From Candidatus Latescibacterota bacterium (GTDB lineage Bacteria > Latescibacterota > UBA2968 > UBA8231): a DNA stretch of 64,000 nucleotides. The stretch is taken from assembly GCA_007571365.1 (NCBI GenBank), contig RKRN01000109.1, forward strand, positions 34,102 to 98,101. The letters run 5' to 3'. Shown here one piece after another: positions 52,475-63,144 of the stretch. The translations under genes were made by a program, and so were the position numbers. The notes beneath the pieces are model-generated. The model saw nothing but the letters and a program-made list of their open reading frames with translations. It did not search any database and was not told the DNA's origin. Numbering within the stretch: position 1 is the stretch's first letter; every line of letters starts with the position of its first letter.

Positions 52475-53547
52475 CGGGGGCGTGGCTGGTGGTGCGACCA
52501 AGCCTGAGGGTCCAGCCCGAGGCTGTGTGCGGCCTCGACGATGTGGCCCCAAGTCGTGTCGTCGATGGGAATACCCTCTTCTCGACGCTGGCGTCCCGTG
52601 CGGTATTCGGGGTCGCCGGGCAGCAGTATCTCGCCGATGTGCGAATCGACGCGGCTGGTGGATACGTGGCGGACTAGGCTTTCAAGTTCGTCGAAGTAGT
52701 AGTCCATTTCGACGAAGTGCTCGATGTTGTACACCGTCAGGTGCAGCCCGTTGCTCTGCATGACGGTCTCGCCGTTGGCACAGCCCTGACCGCTGAGAGC
52801 CCCGCCTAGAATCTCTACTACCATACTCAGGCAGTACCCCTTATAGGCTACCGGACCCCCAAAAGGCAGAATTGCGCCAGGCGGATCGCCGACAAATGCT
52901 AGCGGGTCGGTAGAGGGATTGCCATCGTGGTCAATGATCCGTCCTTCAGGTAACTGTTCTCCGCGGTTATAGGCGACGCGGACCTTGCCTTCGGCGCAGA
53001 CCGAGGTGGTCATATCGACCAAGATCGGATCGGCACTGCGGCGCGGCGCGGCGCAGGATATGGGGTTGGTGCTGAGCTTGCCGTCGATCCCACCGTAAGG
53101 AGCGATCTGTCGCCCGAGATGACCGGCGTTGCAAAAGGCCAATCCAATCATCCCTTGACGAGCAACCTGTAGCGGATAGGCACCCACCCGACCAACGTGC
53201 CCGCAATTGCGCAGGGTGGCAGTAGCGACTCCGTACTGGGCGGCCTTGTCGATGGCTAGCTGGGTGGCGAAGGTCCCGCCGATTTGGCCCATGGTCCCGC
53301 CGCCATCAACGACCACCGTGCAGGGTTTTTCGCTGACAATAGAGGGCTGACCTTGGGGGTCAAAGATGCCGTCTTGAATCTGTTGGATGTATTCGTAGAG
53401 GCGTAGGCTGCCGTGTGAATCGTGTCCGTAGAGAGACGACTCGACTAAGTGGTCAGTCACGGCGCGGGCGCTTGCGGGAGGGCAGCCAGCCGTCTCGAAA
53501 AGCTGGTAGCCGATCTGGCGCAGGTCGTCGGGTTTGATGTGCGGCAT
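52471..53547 (-). CDS. Malate/L-lactate dehydrogenase (Ldh_2) family oxidoreductase
   Basis: DHLVESSLYGHDSHGSLRLYEYIQQIQDG, VVDGGGTMGQIGGTFATQLAIDKA, FCNAGHLGRQIAPYGG...STNPISCAAPR. Confidence 0.88.
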   Translation of the reverse strand: MPHIKPDDLRQIGYQLFETAGCPPASARAVTDHLVESSLYGHDSHGSLRLYEYIQQIQDGIFDPQGQPSIVSEKPCTVVVDGGGTMGQIGGTFATQLAIDKAAQYGVATATLRNCGHVGRVGAYPLQVARQGMIGLAFCNAGHLGRQIAPYGGIDGKLSTNPISCAAPRRSADPILVDMTTSVCAEGKVRVAYNRGEQLPEGRIIDHDGNPSTDPLAFVGDPPGAILPFGGPVAYKGYCLSMVVEILGGALSGQGCANGETVMQSNGLHLTVYNIEHFVEMDYYFDELESLVRHVSTSRVDSHIGEILLPGDPEYRTGRQRREEGIPIDDTTWGHIVEAAHSLGLDPQAWSHHQPRPR

Positions 53548-54362
53548 TAGTTGATTGCTCCCTTGAGGACGCGCTCGATTTCTCGTTCCCAAGTCCCAAC
53601 GACGCGTACGCCGTATTCGGCTTCACCACCCGTGGCTTCCGGCCCCGCTAAGATGGGCTGACCGCGTCGTTCGCCGATGAGTCTGGCGCGCTCGACACAG
53701 GCGGTGTGTAGGAAGTGAAAGGCAAGTCCGGCGCGCTCGCGATCAGTAGTATTGGCCTTAGTCGCATGGGCCGTGCCGTAGCAGAAGAAAGCGACGCCAC
53801 CGGCCTTTAGCTCAATGGGCACGGCGCGCTCTTCGGGTACTTGGCAGTGAATGTGGTGATCGGAGTAGAGATCGCGCTCGTGCGGGTACTCTTCCTTGAA
53901 GGAGTCGTGCACGACGTGGATGGTGCCGTTTTGGATGGTTGCGTCGTGAACGGCGACCCACATGGCAGTGCCTTTTAATGGATCGTCTATTTTGAAATAG
54001 GCGTTGTCTTGGTGCCAGTCCGTGCCAATGCCGTGGCCAGCCGGCTTGAGAAACATCTGATCGAGGTGCAAGATGAAGGGCGAACCGATGAGCTGTGAGA
54101 CAGCGACGGTGATTTTTTCGTCAAAGGGCAGGGCGCGGATGAGATCGCTTTTGTCGTACAGAGGAATCAGTTGCAGGTTGACCTTGGTGGTGGAGGGGGT
54201 CTGGCCGTCGCCCTCAGTGGCGACATTGCGGACCAAGCCCTCGCGTTTGAAGCGCTCAACTTCGGCTTGTATGGCTTGGACTTCGCGGGAGTTAAAAAAA
54301 TCGGGAACCGCAGTGTAGCCGTGATTTTTGAAGTGGGCTACTTGGGCGTGGGAGAGAGGCAT
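53547..54362 (-). CDS. Phytanoyl-CoA dioxygenase (PhyH) family protein
   Basis: GTDWHQDNAYFKIDDPLKGTAMWVAVHDATIQNGTIHVVHDS (HxD) and AFFCYGTAHATKANTTDRERAGLAFHF (distal His, Arg). Confidence 0.9.
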   Translation of the reverse strand: MPLSHAQVAHFKNHGYTAVPDFFNSREVQAIQAEVERFKREGLVRNVATEGDGQTPSTTKVNLQLIPLYDKSDLIRALPFDEKITVAVSQLIGSPFILHLDQMFLKPAGHGIGTDWHQDNAYFKIDDPLKGTAMWVAVHDATIQNGTIHVVHDSFKEEYPHERDLYSDHHIHCQVPEERAVPIELKAGGVAFFCYGTAHATKANTTDRERAGLAFHFLHTACVERARLIGERRGQPILAGPEATGGEAEYGVRVVGTWEREIERVLKGAIN

Positions 54363-54395
54363 GGGTGGTTCCTTGTCTTGTGCAGAATGGCGGGA

Positions 54396-55808
54396 CTAGG
54401 TCGTGCGCTGAGATGCTCGCGCCAATTCGCATAAGAGCGCAGCCGAAGTGCGGATGCCGCGGTGAAAGTCGCGCATGGAAAAGCGCTCGTTGGGGCCGTG
54501 CCAATTGTCGGTGATTTGCCCTAGGCCGATGAGCAGGACCGGCGCGCCTGTCGCGGCGGCAAAATCGACGACGATGGGGATGGAGCCGCCCTCGCGGGTA
54601 AACACCGGCTCGACCCCGAATCCCTGGCGCATCGCCTCAAGGGCTGGTTCGACTAGTGGATGCTCTAGGTCCAAGTAATAAGCCGGTGAACAATGCTGGT
54701 TTTTGAACTCGACGCGGGTGCCTGCGGGCACCCGAGCGCGGATGTGCTCTTCAAGGGCCGCTTGGATGTGCCCGGGATCTTGGTTGGGCACTAATCGGCA
54801 GGAGATGGCCGCTCGGGCCACAGCCGGAATGACGGTGCGCGGACTGCCGCCGCTGAGGAGGTTGATGTCGAGCGTGGGACGAGTCCAGCGCCTTTCGAGA
54901 ATGGGGTATTCCCGCTCTCCCACTAGCGATTTCACGCCCAGGGTGCGGCAATAGGCTTCCTCGTCCACCGCGAGGGCCGCGTAGAGGCTCTTTTCGCGGG
55001 CCGAGAGCGGCTGCACCTCCTCGTAGAAACCGGGCACAGCAATGCGCCCTTCGGCGTCAATGAGACCAGCTAGGGCGTTGACGAGAAGTTGGTTGGGGTT
55101 GTGGACAATGCCGCCGAAAAGGCCGGAATGCACATCCTGCGTCGGGCCAAAAACCTCGACCTCGGTATAGACAATGCCGCGCAGCCCCAAAGTCAGCGAG
55201 GGCTGGTCCGGCCCGTACATGCTGGTGTCGGAGATCACCGTACAAAGCACCGGGGCAAATTCGTCGAGCCCCCCCTCGGCCACAAACTGGCGCAACGCAG
55301 TGCTGCCGCACTCCTCCTCGCCTTCGATCAGGAAGACTAGGTTGAACGGAAGTTGGTTCCCCTTGGCGAATACTACTTCGGCGGCCTTCAGATGCGCCAA
55401 GCAAGGCCCCTTATTGTCGCTGGCTCCCCGGGCAATGAGAAAGCCGTCCTGTTCTTCGGCGGCAAAGGGGGCCACCTTCCAAGCCGAGCGCGGATTGTCC
55501 ACCCCTTGTACATCGTAGTGGCCATAGATCAAGACGGTGGGTTGGTGCGGCGCGAACGCGGGGCTACGGGCGACGACTAAGGGGTTGGTAGCGGCCCTTA
55601 CTTGGATCTTCTCGACCTCAAACCCCATTTGGTTGAATTGGCCAACGAGAAAATCGGCCGCTTGGACGAGGCTGTCGCCTGTGTCACCGTCGGCACCAGT
55701 GCTGACGCTGGGGATGCGGATAAAGGATTTCAGTTGTTCAATATAGGCCCGCTGCTGCTCATCAATACACAGCAGTGTTTGCTCTAAGGCTATGCCTTCC
55801 CCGCGCAT
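54396..55808 (-). CDS. M20-family peptidase/dipeptidase
   Basis: VLIYGHYDVQGVDNPRSAW, GASDNKGPCLAHLKA, LIEGEEECGSTALRQF, REGGSIPIVVDF. Confidence 0.9.
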   Translation of the reverse strand: MRGEGIALEQTLLCIDEQQRAYIEQLKSFIRIPSVSTGADGDTGDSLVQAADFLVGQFNQMGFEVEKIQVRAATNPLVVARSPAFAPHQPTVLIYGHYDVQGVDNPRSAWKVAPFAAEEQDGFLIARGASDNKGPCLAHLKAAEVVFAKGNQLPFNLVFLIEGEEECGSTALRQFVAEGGLDEFAPVLCTVISDTSMYGPDQPSLTLGLRGIVYTEVEVFGPTQDVHSGLFGGIVHNPNQLLVNALAGLIDAEGRIAVPGFYEEVQPLSAREKSLYAALAVDEEAYCRTLGVKSLVGEREYPILERRWTRPTLDINLLSGGSPRTVIPAVARAAISCRLVPNQDPGHIQAALEEHIRARVPAGTRVEFKNQHCSPAYYLDLEHPLVEPALEAMRQGFGVEPVFTREGGSIPIVVDFAAATGAPVLLIGLGQITDNWHGPNERFSMRDFHRGIRTSAALLCELARASQRTT

Positions 55809-56129
55809 CGCTTCTCTGTTCTTTGATCGTCCGCCCCGCCTCTCAGCCTAGTCCGCCAGAGTGCCTCTCGGCCAGTGGTCGTGCTCTTGCTGAGGTGGGG
55901 TTTATTCGTTAGCTTTTTGCAACGCAAAAAACATAAAAGTTGAGAATCAAGTCCGATTTGCCCGCCTTGCCCGCTTCCCGCGACTGTGCAATATAAGTTT
56001 TTACATCGGGCTGTAAAGTTCCGTTCATCTCTTTTGGTTCTATATCCGTTTGGCTAGTCGCCTAGCCCGCAGGGGTGAGCGATTGACTTTTTTCGATCCC
56101 TATATCTACTGCCGTTTATCGTTCATTAA

Positions 56130-57149
<1,020 letters not shown>

Positions 57150-57218
57150 GCGAGCCGTAGGAGTGGATGACTCAATACAAGGCCCTGAGACTCAGGCGGA
57201 GGCAGAAAGGCGAAACGC

Positions 57219-57764
57219 ATGTTTGAGGAAGTCTGGAGAGCCTACCAAGAAAACGAACTAAGCCACAGCGCGGCGCACCATCTGATGGCAATCCACGAGT
57301 TGCGCGGGGAGTACGGCTACGCCCGCGTCTCGGACATCGCCAAGCACCTGAGCATCACCAAAGGTAGCGTCTCGACAGCCATGAAGCACCTCAAAGAGCG
57401 CGGCTACGTACAAGAGGACCCTAACCGCTTCCTCGAACTTACCGATCAGGGCCTGAAAATTGTCCAGGAAACCGAGGCCACGCGCTTGGTCGTGCAGCGA
57501 TTCCTCAGAGACGCCCTCGGCATGGACGAAGACGACGCCATGATCGACGCCTGCAAGGTTGAGCACCTAATCAGCAATGAGGCGCGGCAGCGGTTGGTCT
57601 GCTTTTTGCGCGTGTTGTTCTCGGAAAAACCTTTGGCCAATGAGTTTCTCCAGATGTTCCGCAATGATGCCCTAGAGTGCCGCGATGGCGATGTGGAATC
57701 GTGTACCGTCTGCGAGGACATCTGCTACGGCTACCGCACCGTTGCCTTGGCCGAGAGCGAGTAG
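57219..57764 (+). CDS. DtxR/MntR-family metal-dependent transcriptional regulator
   Basis: VSDIAKHLSITKGSVSTAMKHLKERGYVQEDPNRFLELTDQGLKIVQET (winged HTH) followed by LRDALGMDEDDAMIDACKVEHLIS metal/dimer region. Confidence 0.8.
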   Translation: MFEEVWRAYQENELSHSAAHHLMAIHELRGEYGYARVSDIAKHLSITKGSVSTAMKHLKERGYVQEDPNRFLELTDQGLKIVQETEATRLVVQRFLRDALGMDEDDAMIDACKVEHLISNEARQRLVCFLRVLFSEKPLANEFLQMFRNDALECRDGDVESCTVCEDICYGYRTVALAESE

Positions 57765-57797
57765 ATCGATCCCAAGCATACGCAGTGTTAGCGATCT

Positions 57798-57822
57798 GGC
57801 CGGGCGGTGTCCGGCCTTTTTT
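57798..57822 (+). terminator. Rho-independent terminator after the DtxR-like gene
   Basis: GGCCGGG-CGGTG-TCCGGCC followed by TTTTTT. Confidence 0.8.
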
Positions 57823-57833
57823 GTGAGCGGACC

Positions 57834-58811
57834 ATGCTAGATTTTCTACAGCGGCAATTTCTGCCTATTGGTCTGTTGGTCGTGGCCGTGGTGGGATTCT
57901 TCTTTCCCCGTCCCGGCCTTTACATGGCCGAACTGCCCACTCAGTACGTTGCGGTCAGTCTTATTTTTTTTCTTTCGGGGCTGATGCTAAAAACCGACGA
58001 AGTCCACGCGGCACTCGCGGCGTGGAAGGCGATGTCTTGGGGATGTGTTTCTATTCTTTTCGCCACGCCTTTTCTCGGTGCGGCACTCGCGTTCCAACTC
58101 CCGATGGAACCCGCCTTCCAATTCGGTCTAGCCCTGTTCTGCTGCATGCCGACGACCCTGACTTCGGGCGTGGCACTGACGGCGCAGGCCCGAGGCAATG
58201 TAGCACTTGCCCTGCTTTTGACCGTGCTGACCAATATCGCCGGCATTTTCACAGTGCCCTTCGTGTTGGCGCATCTGCTGAGTGCTCTAGGCCAAGTCGA
58301 GCTTTCGGCTAGCGATCTGTTTGTCAAACTCTGTCTTTCGATCTTGCTGCCCCTGGGCATCGGCAAGTACCTGCGGTGCTTCGCCGTCGCTTGGATCAAC
58401 GCCCAGCGCTCGCGGTTGACTTTGGCCAGCAACGCGGCGCTGATCTCGATTCCGTGGATGAAATTCAGCGAGTCTTCTGGACAGCTAGCTCAAATAGAGC
58501 CGATGAGTTTGTTGATTCTGGTGGCGTCTGGCTTGGCCATTCACGCGCTCTACCTGCTGCTCAATGGCGGTGCTTGCGCACTTTTGCGGCTCGAAGCGGC
58601 GGTGCGCAAGGCCGTTGTGCTGATGGCGAGCCAGAAGACCTTGCCGGTGGCAATGACAGTGCTGGCGTTTTTGCCGGATTCGGCGGTGTCGCCCGAGCAG
58701 AAGGGGTTAATAGCCATACCTTGTATTGTGTTTCACCTAGGGCAGATTTTCATGGACGCCGTTATCGCAACGCGGTGGGGGAATGTTTCGCCCGGAGATC
58801 GCGTACGCTAG
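57834..58811 (+). CDS. Bile acid:sodium symporter (BASS/SBF) family transporter
   Basis: MLDFLQRQFLPIGLLVVAVVGFFFPRPG, FCCMPTTLTSGVALTAQARGNVALALLLTVLTNIAG; start moved from 57807 because the terminator occupies that position. Confidence 0.85.
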   Translation: MLDFLQRQFLPIGLLVVAVVGFFFPRPGLYMAELPTQYVAVSLIFFLSGLMLKTDEVHAALAAWKAMSWGCVSILFATPFLGAALAFQLPMEPAFQFGLALFCCMPTTLTSGVALTAQARGNVALALLLTVLTNIAGIFTVPFVLAHLLSALGQVELSASDLFVKLCLSILLPLGIGKYLRCFAVAWINAQRSRLTLASNAALISIPWMKFSESSGQLAQIEPMSLLILVASGLAIHALYLLLNGGACALLRLEAAVRKAVVLMASQKTLPVAMTVLAFLPDSAVSPEQKGLIAIPCIVFHLGQIFMDAVIATRWGNVSPGDRVR

Positions 58812-58901
58812 CTCACCGGCCCCGCAGCCACGAGTTCGCTCCGGCTCGGGGAACTTGGGGCTAAGATCAAATTCACTTCGTGGCCTTCCGTTGAAAGGAA
58901 T

Positions 58902-59501
58902 ATGCTCATGTTCCGCCTGACTGCTTTTATAGGAATCCTGCTTTTCATTCTGTCCTGCTCGCAAGATAAGCCTACGGCTCAAGACGCCTTTGATGTGAAG
59001 GCCGGGCCGTGGCAGACCGTTGAAATCAACGGTGCGCTCTACCAGCGCGTGGCCGCCAAGCCAACCTCAACGGCTCAAGGAGACTTGCTTATTACCATTC
59101 CCATTCGCTGGGAGGCGACCGCCTACGGAGCTATCCGCCTTTCGAATACCGTAGAGATCGCCGGGCGTACCTACACAGCCGACTGTGTGCAGACCGAGGA
59201 AGGCGACCAGGCACAGCTAGCGGATATGCGACGGGAAATCGACAAGCTCGTCGGCGACGCTGCGAGCGCGTCAATTGAGGACTGTCGCTATGCGGGCTTG
59301 GGCTCCAAGCCCTGCGGCGGTCCTTGGGAGTACGTAATTTACTCTGCTTCGTCCACTGATTCGACGGCACTAGCCGAGCGGCTGACAGCGTATAACGACT
59401 TTGAAGCTGAGATGAATGAACGCTATGGGTATGCTTCGGACTGCTCAGTGCCCAACGCGCCGGTTTTGGCCTATAGGGATGGGCGGTGCGTCGCTGAGTG
59501 A
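58902..59501 (+). CDS. Hypothetical lipoprotein
   Basis: Lipobox LFILSCSQ; no recognised domain. Confidence 0.55.
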   Translation: MLMFRLTAFIGILLFILSCSQDKPTAQDAFDVKAGPWQTVEINGALYQRVAAKPTSTAQGDLLITIPIRWEATAYGAIRLSNTVEIAGRTYTADCVQTEEGDQAQLADMRREIDKLVGDAASASIEDCRYAGLGSKPCGGPWEYVIYSASSTDSTALAERLTAYNDFEAEMNERYGYASDCSVPNAPVLAYRDGRCVAE

Positions 59502-59524
59502 CGCCTTGCCTTCAAGAGCGTCGC

Positions 59525-60514
59525 TCAAATTTGCGAACTGTAAACCGCGTCGACCAATTCCATGGTCTTGATCGCGTCGTCGAAGTTCGTTTCGGGGTCT
59601 TTTCCCTTTAACATGCAATCCACGAAGTGGCGGTTGATATCGTAGGGGCCGAAGGCTCGGTAGTCCTCTGCGCTGTCGGCCAAGATAAAGGGGTCCAATT
59701 CGTCGACGGGCTTGGTCTTGTTGTCGGCGTAGAGCTGGCCGCCTTCTTCGGGGTCGCCGAAGAAGGAGATGCCCGGGGCATGGACCTCGACGCTAAACAT
59801 CCGTCGACCGGCCATGAAGTTGTTGAGCAGGAGTCCGGTGGCCCCGCTGCTGAAACGAACCAGGGCTAAGTGGACATTCCAGTGGTCGGTGTCGAGGCGG
59901 CGCGAGTCGCTGGCGACGGATTCGACTTCGCCGCCACACAAATAGCGCAGGGTATCCACAGCGTGAATGCCGTCGCAGGTAAGCATGTCTAACGCTCCGC
60001 GATAATAGGGCGTACCGCCGACCCAGTTTTTGTAAAAGCTGGCGTGGGCGGTATGTACGGGCCCGCGTTTTTCGCACAGCATTTTGCCGCGGCGAATGAC
60101 CGGGGCAAAGCGGCGTTGGAAGGCGACGCCGGTCCGCACTTTGTGGCGACGGGCCAAAGCGGCGAGCTGGCGAATTTGCTCGGTGGTAACAGCCGGGGGT
60201 TTTTCGATGATGAGGTGGCAGCCGTGCTCGATAACGGTGGCGCAGATGTCAAAAAGGTGGTGCGGCGGCATAATGGCGTAAATCGCGTCGGGCTTTTCGC
60301 GCTCGAGCATTTGGCGGTAGTCGCGGTAGCGACCTTTGATGTCGTAGAGGTCGCAGGCTTTGTGCAGACGCTGTTGGTCGAGCTCGGCGACGGCGACTAG
60401 TTCGGCCTCGGGGATGGCGCACAGTGAGGGGTAGTGGGCCATCAGGGCGCGTCCACCAGCGCCGATGACAGCGACGCGGAGTTTCTTGTGGGCACAGCTT
60501 TTGGCGTTGGCCAT
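59525..60514 (-). CDS. Gfo/Idh/MocA-family oxidoreductase
   Basis: LRVAVIGAGGRALMAHYPSL, GCHLIIEKPPAVTTEQIRQLAALARRH. Confidence 0.9.
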   Translation of the reverse strand: MANAKSCAHKKLRVAVIGAGGRALMAHYPSLCAIPEAELVAVAELDQQRLHKACDLYDIKGRYRDYRQMLEREKPDAIYAIMPPHHLFDICATVIEHGCHLIIEKPPAVTTEQIRQLAALARRHKVRTGVAFQRRFAPVIRRGKMLCEKRGPVHTAHASFYKNWVGGTPYYRGALDMLTCDGIHAVDTLRYLCGGEVESVASDSRRLDTDHWNVHLALVRFSSGATGLLLNNFMAGRRMFSVEVHAPGISFFGDPEEGGQLYADNKTKPVDELDPFILADSAEDYRAFGPYDINRHFVDCMLKGKDPETNFDDAIKTMELVDAVYSSQI

Positions 60515-60558
60515 ATCTATTCTCCAAACGCGGCTAGCATTAGCTAAGGGATCGGCTC

Positions 60559-60728
60559 TTAGAAGCTGTTTTTAAAATTCTGCTTGGCGTTGCTTGTGCC
60601 CGGCCGCCCCGCTTGCGCGGGAAGGACGGCATAGGCGGGAAACCACTCCCGCGACCACGCCGCCAGTGGATTCCCACACGGCATGGCATCTCGGCTAAGC
60701 CCATTGAGGGCTTTAAAACAGCTTCTAA
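60559..60728 (+). mobile_element. MITE-like non-autonomous element (about 170 bp)
   Basis: Terminal inverted repeats TTAGAAGCTGTTTTTAAA and TTTAAAACAGCTTCTAA (one indel), no internal CDS, between two Gfo/Idh genes; possible TA at each end. Confidence 0.65.
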
Positions 60729-60729
60729 G

Positions 60730-61833
60730 TTACGCTTCTCGCTCCTCAAAATTTCCCGCCTGACGCAACGCTTCGACGCCGGATTCGGCGAGCGAGACGG
60801 GAAAGTGAACCGGGCGATTGCCCGCTAGCTGCGACTGGTAGATAGCCATGACCATTTCCAACGAGCGACGGCCCACCGCACCGTCGCTGCGCAAAGTGCC
60901 GCGGCCTTCAAGAGCGTCGATCAACTCGGACAATGCTGCGACGTACGTAGAAACCGGAGCCGGCCGTTCGACTTCGACTTCTTCGAGGCTGCTCCATTCA
61001 AAGCCGCTGTCCGGCTCAGACAGCGCGACCTTGGACTGAAAGAGGCGGACCTGCTCGGGATCCATGCGGATCAGGCCGGTCGTGCCGCGCAGTTCAAAGG
61101 CGTGGTCGTTATACCGCGTCAGCTCGGCACCGCAGATCAGCCCAGTGACTCCCCCTTTGAACTTGAGCATGGCGGCCGAAAAGTCCTCAACCGCCCAAGG
61201 ACGCATGCGCTGCTCAGCCATGCCGCACAGCCACTCCACCTCGCCGGCATAGAGATCCATCAGGTCAAAATAATGGGTGAAGTCGTGCAGTAAGGGCCCT
61301 TCGTTCTCGCTGCGCCACCAAGGGGCCGGCTTGCCCCCATCCATGTAGCAATAGATGTGGTTGAACTCGCCGATAGCACCTGCGTCGAGGAGCGTTTTGG
61401 CGAGAATCCACTCGGAGTGCCAGCGGCGGTTGTGGTTGATCTGCAAGAGCACGTCCTCGGCTTGGCAGGCCGCGATCATCTGGTCGCATTCTTCCAGCGA
61501 AAGGGCCATTGGCTTTTCGCAGATGATGGCTCGCGTCAAGGCGGCTTGGGCACAGCCGGCGACCATTTCGGCGTGGAGCTCGGGGTGGGTGGCGACGATG
61601 CAGATGTCGGGCTGGACCTCGGCGAGCATTTGCCGATAGTCGTGGTAGAGTGCCTCAACGCCGAAGCGCTCGCCAAAGGCGTCGAGCTTTTCGCGCCCCC
61701 GGTTGACGCCGGCGACCAACTCGCAGGAAGGGTGTTGGGCAACGGCGGCGGCGTGGTTGTCGGGTTGGTCGGAGAAACTGAACTGATAGCCGACGCGACC
61801 CGTGCCGATGATAGCAATGCGATACGTGGACAT
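60730..61833 (-). CDS. Gfo/Idh/MocA-family oxidoreductase
   Basis: Start at ATG 61833: MSTYRIAIIGTGRVGYQFSFS...IICEKPMALSLEECDQMIAAC; upstream part of the listed ORF overlaps ogt out of frame. Confidence 0.9.
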   Translation of the reverse strand: MSTYRIAIIGTGRVGYQFSFSDQPDNHAAAVAQHPSCELVAGVNRGREKLDAFGERFGVEALYHDYRQMLAEVQPDICIVATHPELHAEMVAGCAQAALTRAIICEKPMALSLEECDQMIAACQAEDVLLQINHNRRWHSEWILAKTLLDAGAIGEFNHIYCYMDGGKPAPWWRSENEGPLLHDFTHYFDLMDLYAGEVEWLCGMAEQRMRPWAVEDFSAAMLKFKGGVTGLICGAELTRYNDHAFELRGTTGLIRMDPEQVRLFQSKVALSEPDSGFEWSSLEEVEVERPAPVSTYVAALSELIDALEGRGTLRSDGAVGRRSLEMVMAIYQSQLAGNRPVHFPVSLAESGVEALRQAGNFEEREA

Positions 61834-61853
61834 AAAACCTCCAGCCTTCAGCC

Positions 61854-62378
61854 TTAGAAGAGATCGAGTTGAGGAGCAAGTGCGCCTTCGAGGGCGAGCA
61901 ACGCTTTTTTGATCGGCAGCCCTCCGCCGTAGCCGACTAGTGCGCCGTTGCTGCCAACGACGCGGTGACAAGGCACGACAATCGGCAGGGGGTTCCTGCC
62001 GTTGGCCAAGCCGACAGCGCGGACCGAGCGCGGGTTGCCGATGCGGTGCGCCAGCTCCGAGTAGGAGATCGCCTTGCCGTAGGGGATCTCCGCGAGGGCA
62101 GCCCAGACTTTGCGCTGAAACGCCGTCCCTTGGGGGTTGAGCGGTAGATCGAAGCTGCGTAGCTGACCAGCGAAATAGGAATCGAGCTGTTCGGCGACCG
62201 GATAGGGCAAGGACGCCACGGCCTGCCAATCCGGCGGCGGGATAAAGTCGCGGCTCTTGAACTGGATGTGCCGCAAGCTCGTGTGGTCGCCGGCTAGGAG
62301 CATTTCGCCGATGGAGCTGGACACGGTGATGTAGAGCAAGCGTTCAGCGGGCATAGCGATTCTCGTGCGATTTCCCAA
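61854..62378 (-). CDS. ogt: Methylated-DNA--protein-cysteine S-methyltransferase (start may be 62354)
   Basis: GTAFQRKVWAALAEIPYGKAISYSELAHRIGNPRSVRAVGLANGRNPLPIVVPCHRVVGSNGALVGYGGGL (PCHRV active site). Confidence 0.93.
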   Translation of the reverse strand: MGNRTRIAMPAERLLYITVSSSIGEMLLAGDHTSLRHIQFKSRDFIPPPDWQAVASLPYPVAEQLDSYFAGQLRSFDLPLNPQGTAFQRKVWAALAEIPYGKAISYSELAHRIGNPRSVRAVGLANGRNPLPIVVPCHRVVGSNGALVGYGGGLPIKKALLALEGALAPQLDLF

Positions 62379-62452
62379 CGTAAACGACCGTCAAGACGCC
62401 AATAGCGCGGCTATAGGAAAGCGGGCTTGGGTGCCAGTCGGGTAGGGTCGCG

Positions 62453-62935
62453 TCACTTTGGAACGGCTAGATATGAAGGAAAGTCGGCGAATAGGGCCGA
62501 TTGCTCTTGTTGGCCGCTATAAGAGTAAAAGCTCAAGCGACCTTCTTCGTCAACGAGCCAGAACTCTTGGGCACCCCGAGCCAAGTACAGGTCCTTCTTG
62601 GCCAGCATCTCGCCAATGGAGTTGGAGGGTGAGCGGATTTCGACGCACAGTTCCGGTGCTTGGAGGTAGGGCGTATCCATCCCGTGGCGAGCAAAGAATG
62701 CCTCTGAACCCCAAGCCACATCGGCGACTTTGACGCCTTGGCTGGTCTGGACCGAGCACTCGGTGAGGACGCGCCCCGCTGTCTTCTGCTGCATCAAGGT
62801 GAAGGCGATGAGGACTTGGATATGACCATGTTTGTTTGAGGCCGGCGTCATGGTGACTTGCCCCCATTCGTTTAGTTCGATCTTGAAAGGTAGGTCCTGC
62901 AGAGCCTTGTTTTGGCACGCTTCAAGCCAGTTCAT
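62453..62935 (-). CDS. Uma2/DUF820-family PD-(D/E)XK endonuclease-like protein
   Basis: VKVADVAWGSEAFFARHG...PELCVEIRSPSNSIGEMLAKKDLYLARGAQEFWLVDEEGRLSFY. Confidence 0.88.
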   Translation of the reverse strand: MNWLEACQNKALQDLPFKIELNEWGQVTMTPASNKHGHIQVLIAFTLMQQKTAGRVLTECSVQTSQGVKVADVAWGSEAFFARHGMDTPYLQAPELCVEIRSPSNSIGEMLAKKDLYLARGAQEFWLVDEEGRLSFYSYSGQQEQSALFADFPSYLAVPK

Positions 62936-63144
62936 GGACGCGACGCTCCGATTGAGGTGGTTGACCGCTCAGGTTGGTCATAAAAGGAAGGTAGCCTACT
63001 GCCGAAGCGAACTCAACTTTCTGTTTTGGGCGTTTTGAGGCAGGTTCTAGGGACCAAGCGAGCGACGAGGCATGGGCACTGATTGATCGATGGGAAGCGG
63101 AAGAACAGTAAGCACAACGCTTTTCCAGACCGAGGATTCAAGCC

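Noticed and set aside
60660-60690. 12-nt match GATTCCCACACG between the MITE interior and the tRNA-Sec T-arm, considered as an att site
   Set aside because: Too short, not at the tRNA 3' end, no integrase, and the MITE explains the context; probably chance.
60540-60749. 69-aa minus-strand ORF (…FPRKRGG…)
   Set aside because: Spans the MITE-like element; typical spurious ORF in palindromic repeats.
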